A stretch of DNA of 41,452 nucleotides, taken from Oscillatoriaceae cyanobacterium M33_DOE_052. Lineage in GTDB: Bacteria; Cyanobacteriota; Cyanobacteriia; Cyanobacteriales; Laspinemataceae. Shown here one piece after another: positions 25,993 through 34,890 of the stretch. The DNA is taken from the NCBI GenBank assembly GCA_015296065.1, contig DVDU01000040.1:1-41452 (forward strand), in the 5' to 3' direction. How positions within the stretch are numbered: position 1 is the first letter of the stretch; the number at the start of each line of letters is the position of its first letter. Made by a program: the position numbers and the translations under genes. A model generated the notes under the pieces. The model saw nothing but the letters and a program-made list of their open reading frames with translations. It was not told the DNA's origin and searched no databases.

Positions 25993-27417
25993 ATGGCAAA
26001 AACAGTAGTAATTGACCCGGTAACGCGGATAGAAGGCCACGCCAAGATTTCGATTTATTTAGATGACGCCGGGGAAGTATCAGATGCCCAGTTTCACGTA
26101 GTGGAATATCGGGGGTTTGAGAAGTTCTGCGAAGGTCGCCCCATGTGGGAAATGGCGGGGATAACTGCCAGGATTTGTGGGATTTGTCCGGTGAGTCACT
26201 TATTGGCATCGGCGAAAACTGGGGATAAAATTCAAGCGGTCCAGGTGCCCATAGCCGGGGAAAAACTGCGGCGGATGATGAATTTGGCGCAGTTTACACA
26301 ATCTCATGCTTTGAGCTTTTTTCACCTCAGCAGTCCTGATTTTTTGCTGGGATGGGATAGCGACCCAGCGACGCGCAATGTGTTTGGTTTGATGGCGGCG
26401 GATCCAGACTTAGCACGAGCGGGGATTCGCTTGCGGCAGTTTGGTCAAACGGTGATAGAATTGCTGGGAGCGCGGAAGATTCACGCAGCTTGGGCGGTGC
26501 CCGGGGGTGTGCGATCGCCCCTTTCTGAAGAAGGTCGCACCTGGATTCGGGAACGGTTGCCCGAGTCTCGCGCCACTTTAGACATTGCCATGAACTTATT
26601 TAAGCGCTTTCTCGATGAATTCGGCGCCGAGGCGGAAGTATTCGGGACATTCCCCTCTCTGTTTATGGGTTTAGTGGGGAAAAATGGCGAGTGGGAACAT
26701 TACGGCGGTCATATTCGCTTTACCGATAGCAATGGTAATATTGTGGCCGACGGTTTGAGCGAAGATAACTATCGTGATTATCTTGGGGAAGCGGTTGAGC
26801 CTTGGTCTTATCTGAAATTCCCTTATTATAAGCCGATGGGTTATCCTGATGGTATTTATCGCGTCGGACCTTTGGCGCGGGTGAATATTTGCTCTCATTT
26901 TGGCACTCCTGATGCTGACAAAGAGTTAAGGGAATTTCGCGATCGGGTTGGCGGCGTCGCTACCAGTTCCTTCATGTATCACTACGCACGCCTCCTAGAA
27001 ATTCTCGCCTGTTTAGAGAAAATCGAGGAATTAGTCAACGACCCCGATATCACCTCCAAACGCTGTCGAGCAGAAGCTGGTATCAACAACCTAGAAGGCG
27101 TTGGCGTCAGCGAAGCACCCCGAGGCACTCTCTTCCATCACTACCAAGTAGATGAAAATGGTATCCTCAAGAAAGTGAATTTAATCATCGCCACCGGTCA
27201 AAACAACCTGGGGATGAATAAAACCGTGACTCAAATTGCCAAACATTACATCCACAGTAATGAAATTCCCGAAGGAATGTTAAACCGGGTAGAAGCAGGT
27301 ATCCGCTGCTACGACCCTTGTTTAAGTTGCAGTACCCACGCCGCCGGTCAAATGCCGTTACACGTGCAATTGGTCGCTGGTGATGGGACAGTAGTTGATG
27401 AAGTGTATCGGGATTAA
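25993..27417 (+). CDS. hoxH: Bidirectional [NiFe] hydrogenase large subunit HoxH
   Basis: A 474-residue catalytic subunit carrying the NiFe(CN)2CO centre. The N-terminal nickel motif is [14 protein letters not shown] (about 58-71) and the C-terminal one is [10 protein letters not shown] (about 440-449). The residues after the final His ([15 protein letters not shown] and on) form the extension normally removed by the HoxW protease during maturation; hoxW and the hyp genes are not in the window. Together with HoxEFUY it catalyses reversible H2 production from NAD(P)H or reduced ferredoxin, active in fermentation and at dark-light transitions. The ATG at 25993 follows GGAAGGAAAAATTT. Confidence 0.98.
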   Translation: MAKTVVIDPVTRIEGHAKISIYLDDAGEVSDAQFHVVEYRGFEKFCEGRPMWEMAGITARICGICPVSHLLASAKTGDKIQAVQVPIAGEKLRRMMNLAQFTQSHALSFFHLSSPDFLLGWDSDPATRNVFGLMAADPDLARAGIRLRQFGQTVIELLGARKIHAAWAVPGGVRSPLSEEGRTWIRERLPESRATLDIAMNLFKRFLDEFGAEAEVFGTFPSLFMGLVGKNGEWEHYGGHIRFTDSNGNIVADGLSEDNYRDYLGEAVEPWSYLKFPYYKPMGYPDGIYRVGPLARVNICSHFGTPDADKELREFRDRVGGVATSSFMYHYARLLEILACLEKIEELVNDPDITSKRCRAEAGINNLEGVGVSEAPRGTLFHHYQVDENGILKKVNLIIATGQNNLGMNKTVTQIAKHYIHSNEIPEGMLNRVEAGIRCYDPCLSCSTHAAGQMPLHVQLVAGDGTVVDEVYRD

Positions 27418-27661
27418 TTCTGATTAGTCATTTGTCCTTTGTCCCTAGTCCCACTGGGGAGGACAAACCGGGTTTCTTAACCAAATCTCGGCTATGATGC
27501 AGGGGTTATTGCAGAAACCCGGTTTCTGGTATGGCGGACAAAGGACAAATGACAAAGGACAAATGACAATTGATAATGGACAATTAGAAGATGCAGCACC
27601 AATAATTATCAATTATCAATTATCAATTATCAATTATCAATTATCAAAGGACAAATAACCT
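27418..27661. repeat. Spacer after hoxH: nested palindromes and an ATTATCA tandem repeat
   Basis: The same nested arrangement is seen: TAGTCATTTGTCCTTTGTCC outside, AAACCGGGTTTCTT and AGAAACCCGGTTTCT inside, then GGACAAAGGACAAATGACA. It is followed by about six ATTATCA heptamers (27598-27647). No terminator with a T-tract is evident, so the operon may run into the next small gene. Confidence 0.85.
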
Positions 27662-27835
27662 ATGATGCTAGCGTTACTTATTTTTGTGATGTTATTTCTG
27701 ACCCTAGTTTCCCTAACGCCCCTCCTGGGGTATTATGATAAGAAATGGGTTTTGCCATTTATGTGGGGGATGTTCGGGTTTTTCACTCTCGTAGGTTGGG
27801 GGGTGTTTTTGGCCATTGGCTGGTTGAATTTTTAG
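27662..27835 (+). CDS. 57-residue two-helix membrane peptide
   Basis: The ATG at 27662 (or the adjacent ATG at 27665) opens a frame of 57 codons ending at TAG 27833-27835. It has two hydrophobic segments, LALLIFVMLFLTLVSLTPLL and FMWGMFGFFTLVGWGVFLAI, separated by a charged turn, GYYDKKW. The protein is too small and hydrophobic to be chance in this reading frame (inference). A GGACAAATAACC stretch precedes it with no strong ribosome binding site. It is co-directional with hoxH, 244 bases away, and 36 bases ahead of the next gene, so it may be a hydrogenase-associated membrane peptide or an unrelated one. No function is assigned. Confidence 0.65.
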   Translation: MMLALLIFVMLFLTLVSLTPLLGYYDKKWVLPFMWGMFGFFTLVGWGVFLAIGWLNF

Positions 27836-27871
27836 GATGGATTTAGCATTCTAACTCAGCAATGTTAACAA

Positions 27872-28309
27872 ATGCAATTTGATGAAATTTGGCAACAATA
27901 CGATTTTACTGAAGCTGAATTGCGGTCAATGGGTTGGCAGTTTCCCTATGATTATGTCCTCAATCTCAATTATTACTGGGAACTGAACCAAACGGGCAAT
28001 GATTCTGAAGTCGCAGCGGTTGAGCAACCCCTAAAACTGATTCTCTCTTCTTGCATTCGTCTGGATGTAAAACTCAACCCGAACCCACTGGGACAAACTG
28101 AACCTCCCCCGCATCTTGGGACGATCGTGGGATGGGGTCAAGTCACCCCCTCTCCTTGGATTCAAAGCCTTTCGCTTCTTGAGTCCGAGTGGATTCATGT
28201 GTTTTTTGACATTGGGGGAAACAATAAGATTGAAGCTCTAGCCAGAACCCTAACTGTGGAACGGTTAACCCAACCACCCCTTGCTACTATGTTACAGCCG
28301 ATCGCATAA
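27872..28309 (+). CDS. Conserved-looking protein of unknown function
   Basis: A 145-residue protein from ATG 27872, with no strong ribosome binding site. It is soluble, with an acidic, aromatic-rich N-terminus (FDEIWQQYDFTEAELRSMGW) and later hydrophobic beta-like stretches such as WIHVFFDIGG. I see no signal peptide, membrane helix or catalytic motif, and I do not recognise the family. It is the last gene in the hox direction before the strand change at 28309, so it could be co-transcribed with hoxH and the 57-residue peptide. Confidence 0.75.
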   Translation: MQFDEIWQQYDFTEAELRSMGWQFPYDYVLNLNYYWELNQTGNDSEVAAVEQPLKLILSSCIRLDVKLNPNPLGQTEPPPHLGTIVGWGQVTPSPWIQSLSLLESEWIHVFFDIGGNNKIEALARTLTVERLTQPPLATMLQPIA

Positions 28310-28356
28310 CACCCCACAAAAACACAACTGTACCAAATCGAAACCCAACAGCCCAA

Positions 28357-30150
28357 TTAATTGCCATCAGGTTCCAAATAGCTGTCAATCATCAATTTAA
28401 TATTAACTTGGGTTAAGCCCACATACCCGCCCATATATTGCGGTCCCGGACTCAATATGGGTAATTCTTGACTATAAAATGGCAGCCAAAATTCACTTTT
28501 GATATCCCAGTCTTTCAAGGGACTGTTAGACCGGTGCAGATGCTTTTGCAGGAGGTATTCATAAACAAACTGTTTTCTGATACTGCGTTGTTTGATGGTT
28601 TCCGCATTCTCTGGCTTGAGTAAATAATCTAAGTCATAGTATTTAATATCAATAATTTGAAAAAACTTTAATTTTTTGAGAAATGAGATAAAAATATCGG
28701 CTATTTTTGATTCTAAATGTAGCATCTCGTTTTCATACTTGCGAAATAGAGAATCGCGAAAAACCGGAGAACTTAACATGATATATTTAATCCAATTACT
28801 AAAAGCCTCATGGGAAAATATTTGGTCTTGCACCGCCCGAAAAAATACATGATTCAAGCAGCGCATCAGGCTCAGCTCTTCAGGGTTTAAAGCATCAGGG
28901 ACATCCCAATAAGCATAAAATTTATCCGGCAAGGGTGAATTGATAATTAACGCCTGGTTCTGAGTTGGGAAAACTTCTTGTAACTCATTAAAAGTGTGAA
29001 ATTTTTTCACTTGTTGCTGATAGGCAATTTTAATCAGTCTATTTTTAAACTTTGGCAAGTTAAATGTAGTTAAATAAGCATAATCATCCCAACCATTTTG
29101 GACAAGTTTAAAATTACCTGCTGAAGGTATAGAATTGATGCCAGATGACATAATCACCGCATCGGGAACAACTTCCGTGCCATTGATTCTGAAAATCCTG
29201 GCAATGTCTAAAACCTTTTCCGCACTTTTAAACTTCTGGATACTTTGGCGCGAGAGCAAGGCTTCATCCACGTAAAGCAGCCTAGCTGGGGGTGTGGTTT
29301 TCACCAAATAAGTCAAACACATGGCTTCCCACACCATATGAAAATTATTAATTCCCCAAATTTCGCCATCGCCACTATGCTGCAGGGAGCCGAATAGGAA
29401 AGAATATATGGCGTCGTAGAAATGCCAGTAGTCTGGGTCTTTAAAAGGCGTATAATTATCAATTACTTCTAGAGCATCCTTTAAAGAACTCAGCACCGAC
29501 TGATAAGACTTTTCGCTGAATAAACTTGATTCCGTCCCTAGATAATGTTGGCGGAATTGTTCCCCTAACGCTTGGACTTCCGAGCGTACCTCTTCCTTTA
29601 ACTGTTCCTTAATCTCCGTCAAAATATAACAGTACATCGACACGATATCCGAGGATTCTAAGTGAATTTCTCGGCGCATCATATCCATAGAATCCAGATA
29701 AACCGCCCCATTCTCCAGAAAAATCCCTTTATGTAAACAGCGATGCAGCTTGCTATAATCCAATTTTTCCGATTTCCCCACCCGGCGGACAAAAGTCAGG
29801 ATTTTTAGCTCGTCATAAGCATCAAGGATGCTCGTGAGAACGTCTAGTTTAGAGTAAAAAACTATCTGGGCATCATCATTAGTGCTAATTTCCCCGCCGC
29901 CATCATCTTTCACTAAACCATCTCGGTCTGAGGTCTTATTTAAATATCCTTTTTCTAAGCAACTTTGCTTAAAAACATTCAGCATCCGGTAAAACAAAAA
30001 GAATAAATCGCGTTTTTCATCAAAGGTGTTTATCCCTTTTTCAGTAAATCCTTTAGGCAAATGAAAAATTAACTGATTATTCTTTTGCTCTATCCCGACA
30101 AAAGAATACTTTTCATTTGTTCTAATTTCCAACTTACTAAAATTGAGCAT
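28357..30150 (-). CDS. LlaJI/McrC-like restriction nuclease subunit with an inserted domain
   Basis: A 597-residue protein from ATG 30150; an in-frame TTG at 30177 would overlap the upstream gene. The part around 105-165 (DELKILTFVRRVGKSEKLDY, then GIFLENGAVYLDS) resembles the N-terminal region of LlaJI-type nucleases that partner McrB-like ATPases. The nuclease core shows VVPDAVI (Asp330) and IIDIKYYDLDYLL (Asp501, Lys503), a PD...DxK pair. These are normally a few tens of residues apart; here about 170 residues lie between them. Upstream, IWGINNFHMVWEAMCLTYL looks like the helix that precedes the core in this family. It is 10 bases after the McrB-like gene and surely co-transcribed. The likely role is cleavage of foreign, possibly modified, DNA. 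Confidence 0.75.
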   Translation of the reverse strand: MLNFSKLEIRTNEKYSFVGIEQKNNQLIFHLPKGFTEKGINTFDEKRDLFFLFYRMLNVFKQSCLEKGYLNKTSDRDGLVKDDGGGEISTNDDAQIVFYSKLDVLTSILDAYDELKILTFVRRVGKSEKLDYSKLHRCLHKGIFLENGAVYLDSMDMMRREIHLESSDIVSMYCYILTEIKEQLKEEVRSEVQALGEQFRQHYLGTESSLFSEKSYQSVLSSLKDALEVIDNYTPFKDPDYWHFYDAIYSFLFGSLQHSGDGEIWGINNFHMVWEAMCLTYLVKTTPPARLLYVDEALLSRQSIQKFKSAEKVLDIARIFRINGTEVVPDAVIMSSGINSIPSAGNFKLVQNGWDDYAYLTTFNLPKFKNRLIKIAYQQQVKKFHTFNELQEVFPTQNQALIINSPLPDKFYAYWDVPDALNPEELSLMRCLNHVFFRAVQDQIFSHEAFSNWIKYIMLSSPVFRDSLFRKYENEMLHLESKIADIFISFLKKLKFFQIIDIKYYDLDYLLKPENAETIKQRSIRKQFVYEYLLQKHLHRSNSPLKDWDIKSEFWLPFYSQELPILSPGPQYMGGYVGLTQVNIKLMIDSYLEPDGN

Positions 30151-30160
30151 GGATGTTGAC

Positions 30161-31261
30161 TTACTCCTCTTCTTCAAAGTTTATAATTTCTTGGACAAAC
30201 TCTTCTGCATTTGACACAAAATCAGAATATGTGATTAACTTTACAGTTTCTCTATTTTGCGACAACAGAGATTCTAAAGGTCGCTTATCTTTAGCAAAAA
30301 CGCTATCCCACAAATAGAACATAAGTTTATTTTTAATAGCTTCTTCGCTAATCTCAGAATTTTCTGGCTTCAAAAACCACCAGCCAATCTGCTTATCCTC
30401 AATTCGGCGGATGGCCTGATGATTAGACTTGATGAACTCATTTAGCTGGATGACAAAATCTGACCACTCTACCTGAGTTGCTCCTACCACTACTTTGGCA
30501 GCTTTGATTCTTTCTGGGACATCACTATAAAATGTACTTATTCCCGGTACGTCCACATATTCCCAGTCCCACCGCCGCTTAAAGGCACTGTCCAGGTAAT
30601 AGATGGACTCGTCGGATGTGTTGATAGTCGCCAAAATTGACAAATTTCGGGGCAGGGCAATTTTATGGTCTCGTAAATTCTTTAAGACGCGCAAGCCTTC
30701 GGCGTTGTTTTTGACGGCCAGCTCTTTTTCGGTCAGTTCGCAAAATTTCTCAAAATTGCTGCCATCTACCTGGATACTGTCATGGGAGGTAGAAGCCTTA
30801 TATTGCATGGCTTTGAGCAGACCCACTATTTCTAGCTCGGATAAGTGAATCTCATAGGTTGACCAATGGTCTTCTTCTCTATCTAGGAGCTGAAAAACTA
30901 GGCCAAAAATGGCGGCGGCATTACCTCGGTTTAGCTCATCGATAACTAAAAGCACATTTTCATTAGTGCCATCGAGGAGATGTCTGTACGCCCATCCTAA
31001 CGCCCGCAGGAAATGGCCTTCATAAAATTTATAGATGACGGAACCGCTACCCGTGGTTTGGGGGAGCAGCTTGCCGACAAAATCAGCATAGGTGTATTCT
31101 GGGTGAAAGACGGTTTTGATGGTATTGGCGGGAGATTTGGTGGTTTCGTCCCACGGGAGACCCAGATCCTTGGCCATCTCGCGTACCCGATAGCTTTTCC
31201 CTGTGCCCGGGCTGCCAAATATAATTTTCTGAATTGGTTTTCTGTGCTGACTGTCGGACAT
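30161..31261 (-). CDS. McrB-like AAA+ GTPase/ATPase of a restriction (defence) system
   Basis: A 366-residue protein from ATG 31261 (a TTG at 31273 is the alternative). The AAA+ core has Walker A in IFGSPGTGKSYRVREMA near the N-terminus, a McrB-type HPEYTYADFVG segment, Walker B in VLLVIDELNRGN, and the signature TINTSDESIYYLDSAFKRRW, which corresponds to the MNTADRS-type motif of McrB. McrB hexamers bind GTP and drive translocation for the McrC nuclease. No separate DNA-recognition domain is visible in the N-terminus, so recognition may be in the partner or missing. The adjacent downstream gene encodes a LlaJI-like nuclease. No methyltransferase is close, which favours a modification-dependent or phage-sensing system. 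Confidence 0.88.
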   Translation of the reverse strand: MSDSQHRKPIQKIIFGSPGTGKSYRVREMAKDLGLPWDETTKSPANTIKTVFHPEYTYADFVGKLLPQTTGSGSVIYKFYEGHFLRALGWAYRHLLDGTNENVLLVIDELNRGNAAAIFGLVFQLLDREEDHWSTYEIHLSELEIVGLLKAMQYKASTSHDSIQVDGSNFEKFCELTEKELAVKNNAEGLRVLKNLRDHKIALPRNLSILATINTSDESIYYLDSAFKRRWDWEYVDVPGISTFYSDVPERIKAAKVVVGATQVEWSDFVIQLNEFIKSNHQAIRRIEDKQIGWWFLKPENSEISEEAIKNKLMFYLWDSVFAKDKRPLESLLSQNRETVKLITYSDFVSNAEEFVQEIINFEEEE

Positions 31262-31517
31262 AGAGATTTGCAAGATACAGGCTGGTGGTTGTCCACTGTT
31301 AGCAACAGTACCATATTCTTATGGGTCAGCTCCTGCCAAATTGTAAATTTTTGCTAAGATATGCCGGGGAGATTTTCATCTTTGGGGGTTGGTTGCCACC
31401 GTTTCTCCTGGGGGGAGGGTGAGGGTAAATTGGGGTTACTTACGCCTACCAATATGTCTGGGGCAGCCACTGGGGGCAGCCCCTAGGGTGTTGATGAGTA
31501 ATTAACCGGATTTGATA

Positions 31518-32513
31518 TTACTTGGGTGGCCGGGTGGTGCGGTTTTGAAATTCTTGGAATAATCGCAAAACGGGGGAATAATTGGGACAAGCTCGGAGGG
31601 AACGGTTAAAACAGTTCGTGGCTCCATTGCCATCCCCACCGAACAAATGGCCTAAGCCTTCATTCATCAGCAAACCGGGATGCTCAGGATATGTTTTATG
31701 CAGTTGGTTGTAAATTGGATCGGCTTTGGCATAATTGCCTTTTTTGGATAATCCGGTGGCTTTAGACAGAGATTTTAAAGCGGGGTCGCGATTGCTCAGG
31801 GATTTAATTTTAATCCAAAGTGCTGAAGGAATGCCGAGGATAAAGATGAAGTTAATCAAGAAAGCCTTGATAAAGACTTGGTGGGCGCAATTATCGCAGA
31901 GATGGCGACGTTTGGCGTAAAAGCCGTAAACTACGAGGAGAAAGTAAAAGTAAAATTCGGTGTAGCCTTGTACCCGATCGAACATATGGCATTCATCGCA
32001 AATCCGGTATTTTGAGCCATTAGTAATCGCGGGCAAGTTTTCGGGAAAGATGCTTTCGCAAAAGCGACAGTAAACATAAGAGCTGCGGTTGAGGTTGGAC
32101 AGGTCGATCGTGGCTTGACATTCTGGGCAAGTAGTAGCATGGAAAAGATGGCCTTGTCCAGCAGCAATCATTGCTTGCCGTTTCAGTTCCACTTGGTGGC
32201 GCGAACTGATGCGATCGATAAACTTTTCTACTGTGATGGCATCAGCATGATAAATTTCTAAAATTAAAATCCGACCTTCTAGCAAGTAATTCAATAATTT
32301 TTTATCCACCAGATTTATTTGGTCTGATATGGCCAGCACTAACCGCCGATCGCGTGTGCTTGTATCCATCACATCTACATACCTCAGCTCGTCTTTACCC
32401 AAGATAATTTTTGATTCGCTGAGAATCGCCTTTTGGGAAAAAAATCCCGTAGCGGCACCCTGGCTATTCACGTACTTGAACTTAAATTTCAGTTCTCCTT
32501 GACTCTGCACCAT
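31518..32513 (-). CDS. Zinc-ribbon, transmembrane and TPR-like protein of unknown function
   Basis: I start at the ATG at 32513, six bases after AGGAGG; an adjacent ATG at 32516 is equally possible, and an open frame to 32597 lies upstream. The N-terminal part (about 1-130) is a compact alpha/beta region. Two Cys pairs follow, TCPECQA and YCRFCESI, then two more, ICDECHM and LCDNCAHQ, as expected for two zinc ribbons. Hydrophobic segments surround the second pair (FYFYFLLVVYGFYA and AFLINFIFILGIPSALW). A TPR-like repeat region (YAKADPIYNQLHKTYPEHPG, ATNCFNRSLRACPN) closes the protein. It faces the cytoplasm on both sides or anchors there (inference). I do not recognise a named family. Confidence 0.85.
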   Translation of the reverse strand: MVQSQGELKFKFKYVNSQGAATGFFSQKAILSESKIILGKDELRYVDVMDTSTRDRRLVLAISDQINLVDKKLLNYLLEGRILILEIYHADAITVEKFIDRISSRHQVELKRQAMIAAGQGHLFHATTCPECQATIDLSNLNRSSYVYCRFCESIFPENLPAITNGSKYRICDECHMFDRVQGYTEFYFYFLLVVYGFYAKRRHLCDNCAHQVFIKAFLINFIFILGIPSALWIKIKSLSNRDPALKSLSKATGLSKKGNYAKADPIYNQLHKTYPEHPGLLMNEGLGHLFGGDGNGATNCFNRSLRACPNYSPVLRLFQEFQNRTTRPPK

Positions 32514-32733
32514 CATTAACCTCCTGAGTGTCATTATCATAGCTCTGCTATCAGCACCTAAATCACCACCATTTGACTGGCCACTGATAGCAAGCATTAG
32601 CCTCCATTTTAGACAAAAAAATTACGCCTGTGGAAATTTGTAATATTTCTTTAAATGTGGTGACATTTAGGGCCGGGGGCTGTCAACCAAATGCAAATGT
32701 GATATGATAGGAAAAAATTAATTTACCAAACAT

Positions 32734-32925
32734 ATGACTGACGACGAACTGAGAAAAATGGTAGAAAGTAATGCCCGAACGGCGCAAGCCATGCTAGATT
32801 CAATGGCGGAAGCTCGCCTGGAACGGCAGGAATTCCGGGACGGGATGGTGAAAGTGCAAAAAGCTATAGATCGATTGGTGCTGGTTGAGGAGAGAATTAC
32901 TCGGATGCTGGCTTCCTTGGATTAA
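32734..32925 (+). CDS. Short coiled-coil protein, possibly cut by a stop codon
   Basis: The ATG at 32734 starts a 63-residue helical, charged protein (TDDELRKMVESNARTAQAML, ending in TRMLASLD) with heptad-like hydrophobic spacing. After the TAA at 32923-32925 the same frame stays open for 27 more codons to TAG 33007-33009 and continues the same character (ILRKLTSIENKIDRMLEKDN), so the gene may once have been about 90 residues. Similar short coiled-coil proteins are common in cyanobacteria as far as I recall; their function is unknown. A TATGATAGGAAA segment upstream contains a weak ribosome binding site. Confidence 0.7.
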   Translation: MTDDELRKMVESNARTAQAMLDSMAEARLERQEFRDGMVKVQKAIDRLVLVEERITRMLASLD

Positions 32926-33009
32926 AACCGCCACACAATTTTGCGTAAGCTCACATCAATTGAAAACAAAATTGACCGGATGTTAGAGAAAGATAACCAG
33001 CAAAAATAG

Positions 33010-33417
33010 GTTTTTTCGGGAGTTAACATTGAGTGATTAAATCAAATGCTTCTGGAATGGTGAAGTGTGTCTGCCATTGACCATCCCAGTTTTCTCGATG
33101 ATTAAACTATCGTCATTATCATTTTGATGGCATCGATAGATAATGGCGGAGCCTGTGGCGGTGGCATTTATGGCAGCAATTTTGATAGATCCGATAAATT
33201 ATGGCAATGGTCAAAAGTGTGGAAAATATATAAAAATTTTGGGGTAAAAGAGAATAAAAAGGGTGATGATGTATAATTGGGGTTCAAAGGCCAGAGATGA
33301 GAATCCCTACCCGGCTGGCCGATCGCCCAGAGTTACAGGCGGAAAATGGGGAGAAGCAATTGGGGATGATACCCCTCACCGCTAGTCCAGAAAAAGCAGT
33401 ATTTTAAGGTTAGGATA
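33010..33417. other. Gene-free stretch upstream of the dCache-HAMP gene
   Basis: No convincing gene. A 36-codon frame from about 33297 (MRIPTRLADRPELQ) has no ribosome binding site. AT-rich DNA around 33215-33260 may hold the promoter of the next gene. A weak ribosome binding site (AAGGTTAGGATA) precedes the ATG at 33418. Confidence 0.5.
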
Positions 33418-34890
33418 ATGATGAACCATGCCGATGGAGAACATGCGGGGATTAAGATTATCAGCCTGAAAACAACTATGGTGGCAATAGTGCTGGTAAT
33501 TGTGGGAGCAACAGCCGCGATCGTCCATTTTCCTTGGACCCTCACATCCCGACGCAATACAGAGAATATCGTTCACCGGCTGAATCAAGAAATTGTCTTG
33601 GGAACCACGGAAGAAGTGCGACGGCTGTTTGAAAGTGCTGTCACCACAGAAAGGACGATCGTCGATATGTTTAGCGGAGGAGCGATCGATTACAACAACG
33701 AGCAGGATCGGCAAGACTTTTATCTAACATTACTCAATACTAATCGAAATTTCACCGGGATTAGTTTTGGCTATCCCAACGGCAATTTTTTCGCAGCGCA
33801 ACGGGAAAATCAGAAAAATTTACGCTTTGTTGAAAGCGTTTGGAATGCTCAGGCAAAAACCGCCCAAAGGCGGGTGAGTTTCTATGAAGTATCAGAGGCG
33901 GGACTAAAAACAACCGACATTAAAGAAATGACGGATAAGTTTTATGCCCCAGAGCGCCCTTGGTATCAGAAAGCTCTGGTAAGTAACCAGGATAATTGGA
34001 CGGAGGTTTACGTATTTCATACCAGCCAAAAGCCGGGAATTACATCATCAATTCCTCTCAAAATAGGCGAAAATTTGGTGGGGGTGGTAGCAGTAGATGT
34101 GGAACTAGGACAAATATCATTATACCTCCAAACTTTTCAAGTCGCCAAAACCGGGGCATTGTTTATTATCAACTCCCAAAAACAGCTAGTAGCAGTTTCC
34201 ACCCCCGATGAGTCAACAGCAAGTGTGAATGAGCAGGGAGTCCCTCAGCTTAAGCATTTGCAGGATGCAGGGAACCGATATTTGCAGTTAGCGAATCAGA
34301 CCCTAAAGCAGAATATAGCTAATGGGAAGCTGCCCGAAGCTATGGCCCAAATTACCTCGATGCAGGAGTTGATCTATACAGACCCGACCACAGGTAGCAG
34401 ATATTTTATTTCTTTAGCGCCGATTAACTATCTGGATTGGATGGTGGGAACGGTGATTCCTGAAGCCGACTTTTTGGCAGAAATCAGGAAAAATAATCAA
34501 AGACTTTTATTCGCGATGATGGGGATGATTGTGGTGGCGGCGGGAGCGTCGATTCTCCTGAGCGATCGCGCCATTGCCACACCGATTTTAAGCATTACCC
34601 AAGCAGCGGCGGAAATTGAGCAAGGCCAATTTGAGCTATCTTCCCTGACGGAGGTAGTCAAACGCACCGACGAACTGGGGAAACTGGCGCGGGTGTTTCA
34701 GAAAATGGCTCGGGAGGTGTACGATCGAGAGCAAAAGCTGAAACAGCAGGTACAGGAACTGCGCATAGAAATTGACCAAACGAAAAAAGAAAAACAAGTA
34801 GAGGAAATCACTGGCACGGACTATTTCCAAAATCTCCAGCAAAAAGCCAAAACCATGCGACAGAAGAGCCGCAATAGAACTGAAGAATAG
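33418..34890 (+). CDS. dCache-HAMP membrane receptor without an output domain
   Basis: A 490-residue sensor. The N-terminal helix (about 17-40, VAIVLVIVGATAAIV) and a second helix (about 361-382, LLFAMMGMIVVAAGASILL) bracket a 320-residue periplasmic dCache-type domain with FYAPERPWYQKALVSN and GENLVGVVAVDVELGQIS, typical of Cache signal sensors. After the second helix come a HAMP linker (IATPILSITQAAAEIEQGQF), a coiled coil (REQKLKQQVQELRIEIDQTK) and a short tail, EITGTDYFQNLQQKAKTMR. There is no kinase, GGDEF, cyclase or methyl-accepting domain. It probably signals through a partner. The same kind of tail is frequent in cyanobacterial receptors without output domains (recollection, not checked). 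Confidence 0.88.
   Translation: MMNHADGEHAGIKIISLKTTMVAIVLVIVGATAAIVHFPWTLTSRRNTENIVHRLNQEIVLGTTEEVRRLFESAVTTERTIVDMFSGGAIDYNNEQDRQDFYLTLLNTNRNFTGISFGYPNGNFFAAQRENQKNLRFVESVWNAQAKTAQRRVSFYEVSEAGLKTTDIKEMTDKFYAPERPWYQKALVSNQDNWTEVYVFHTSQKPGITSSIPLKIGENLVGVVAVDVELGQISLYLQTFQVAKTGALFIINSQKQLVAVSTPDESTASVNEQGVPQLKHLQDAGNRYLQLANQTLKQNIANGKLPEAMAQITSMQELIYTDPTTGSRYFISLAPINYLDWMVGTVIPEADFLAEIRKNNQRLLFAMMGMIVVAAGASILLSDRAIATPILSITQAAAEIEQGQFELSSLTEVVKRTDELGKLARVFQKMAREVYDREQKLKQQVQELRIEIDQTKKEKQVEEITGTDYFQNLQQKAKTMRQKSRNRTEE

Noticed and set aside
22423-27661. CRISPR-like repeats in the hox spacers
   Set aside because: The repeats are short, imperfect and arranged as inverted pairs, and spacers between them are not of uniform length.
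30997-31357. Overlapping frames on both strands near the McrB-like start
   Set aside because: They are shadows of the AAA+ coding sequence and its leader, without start signals.
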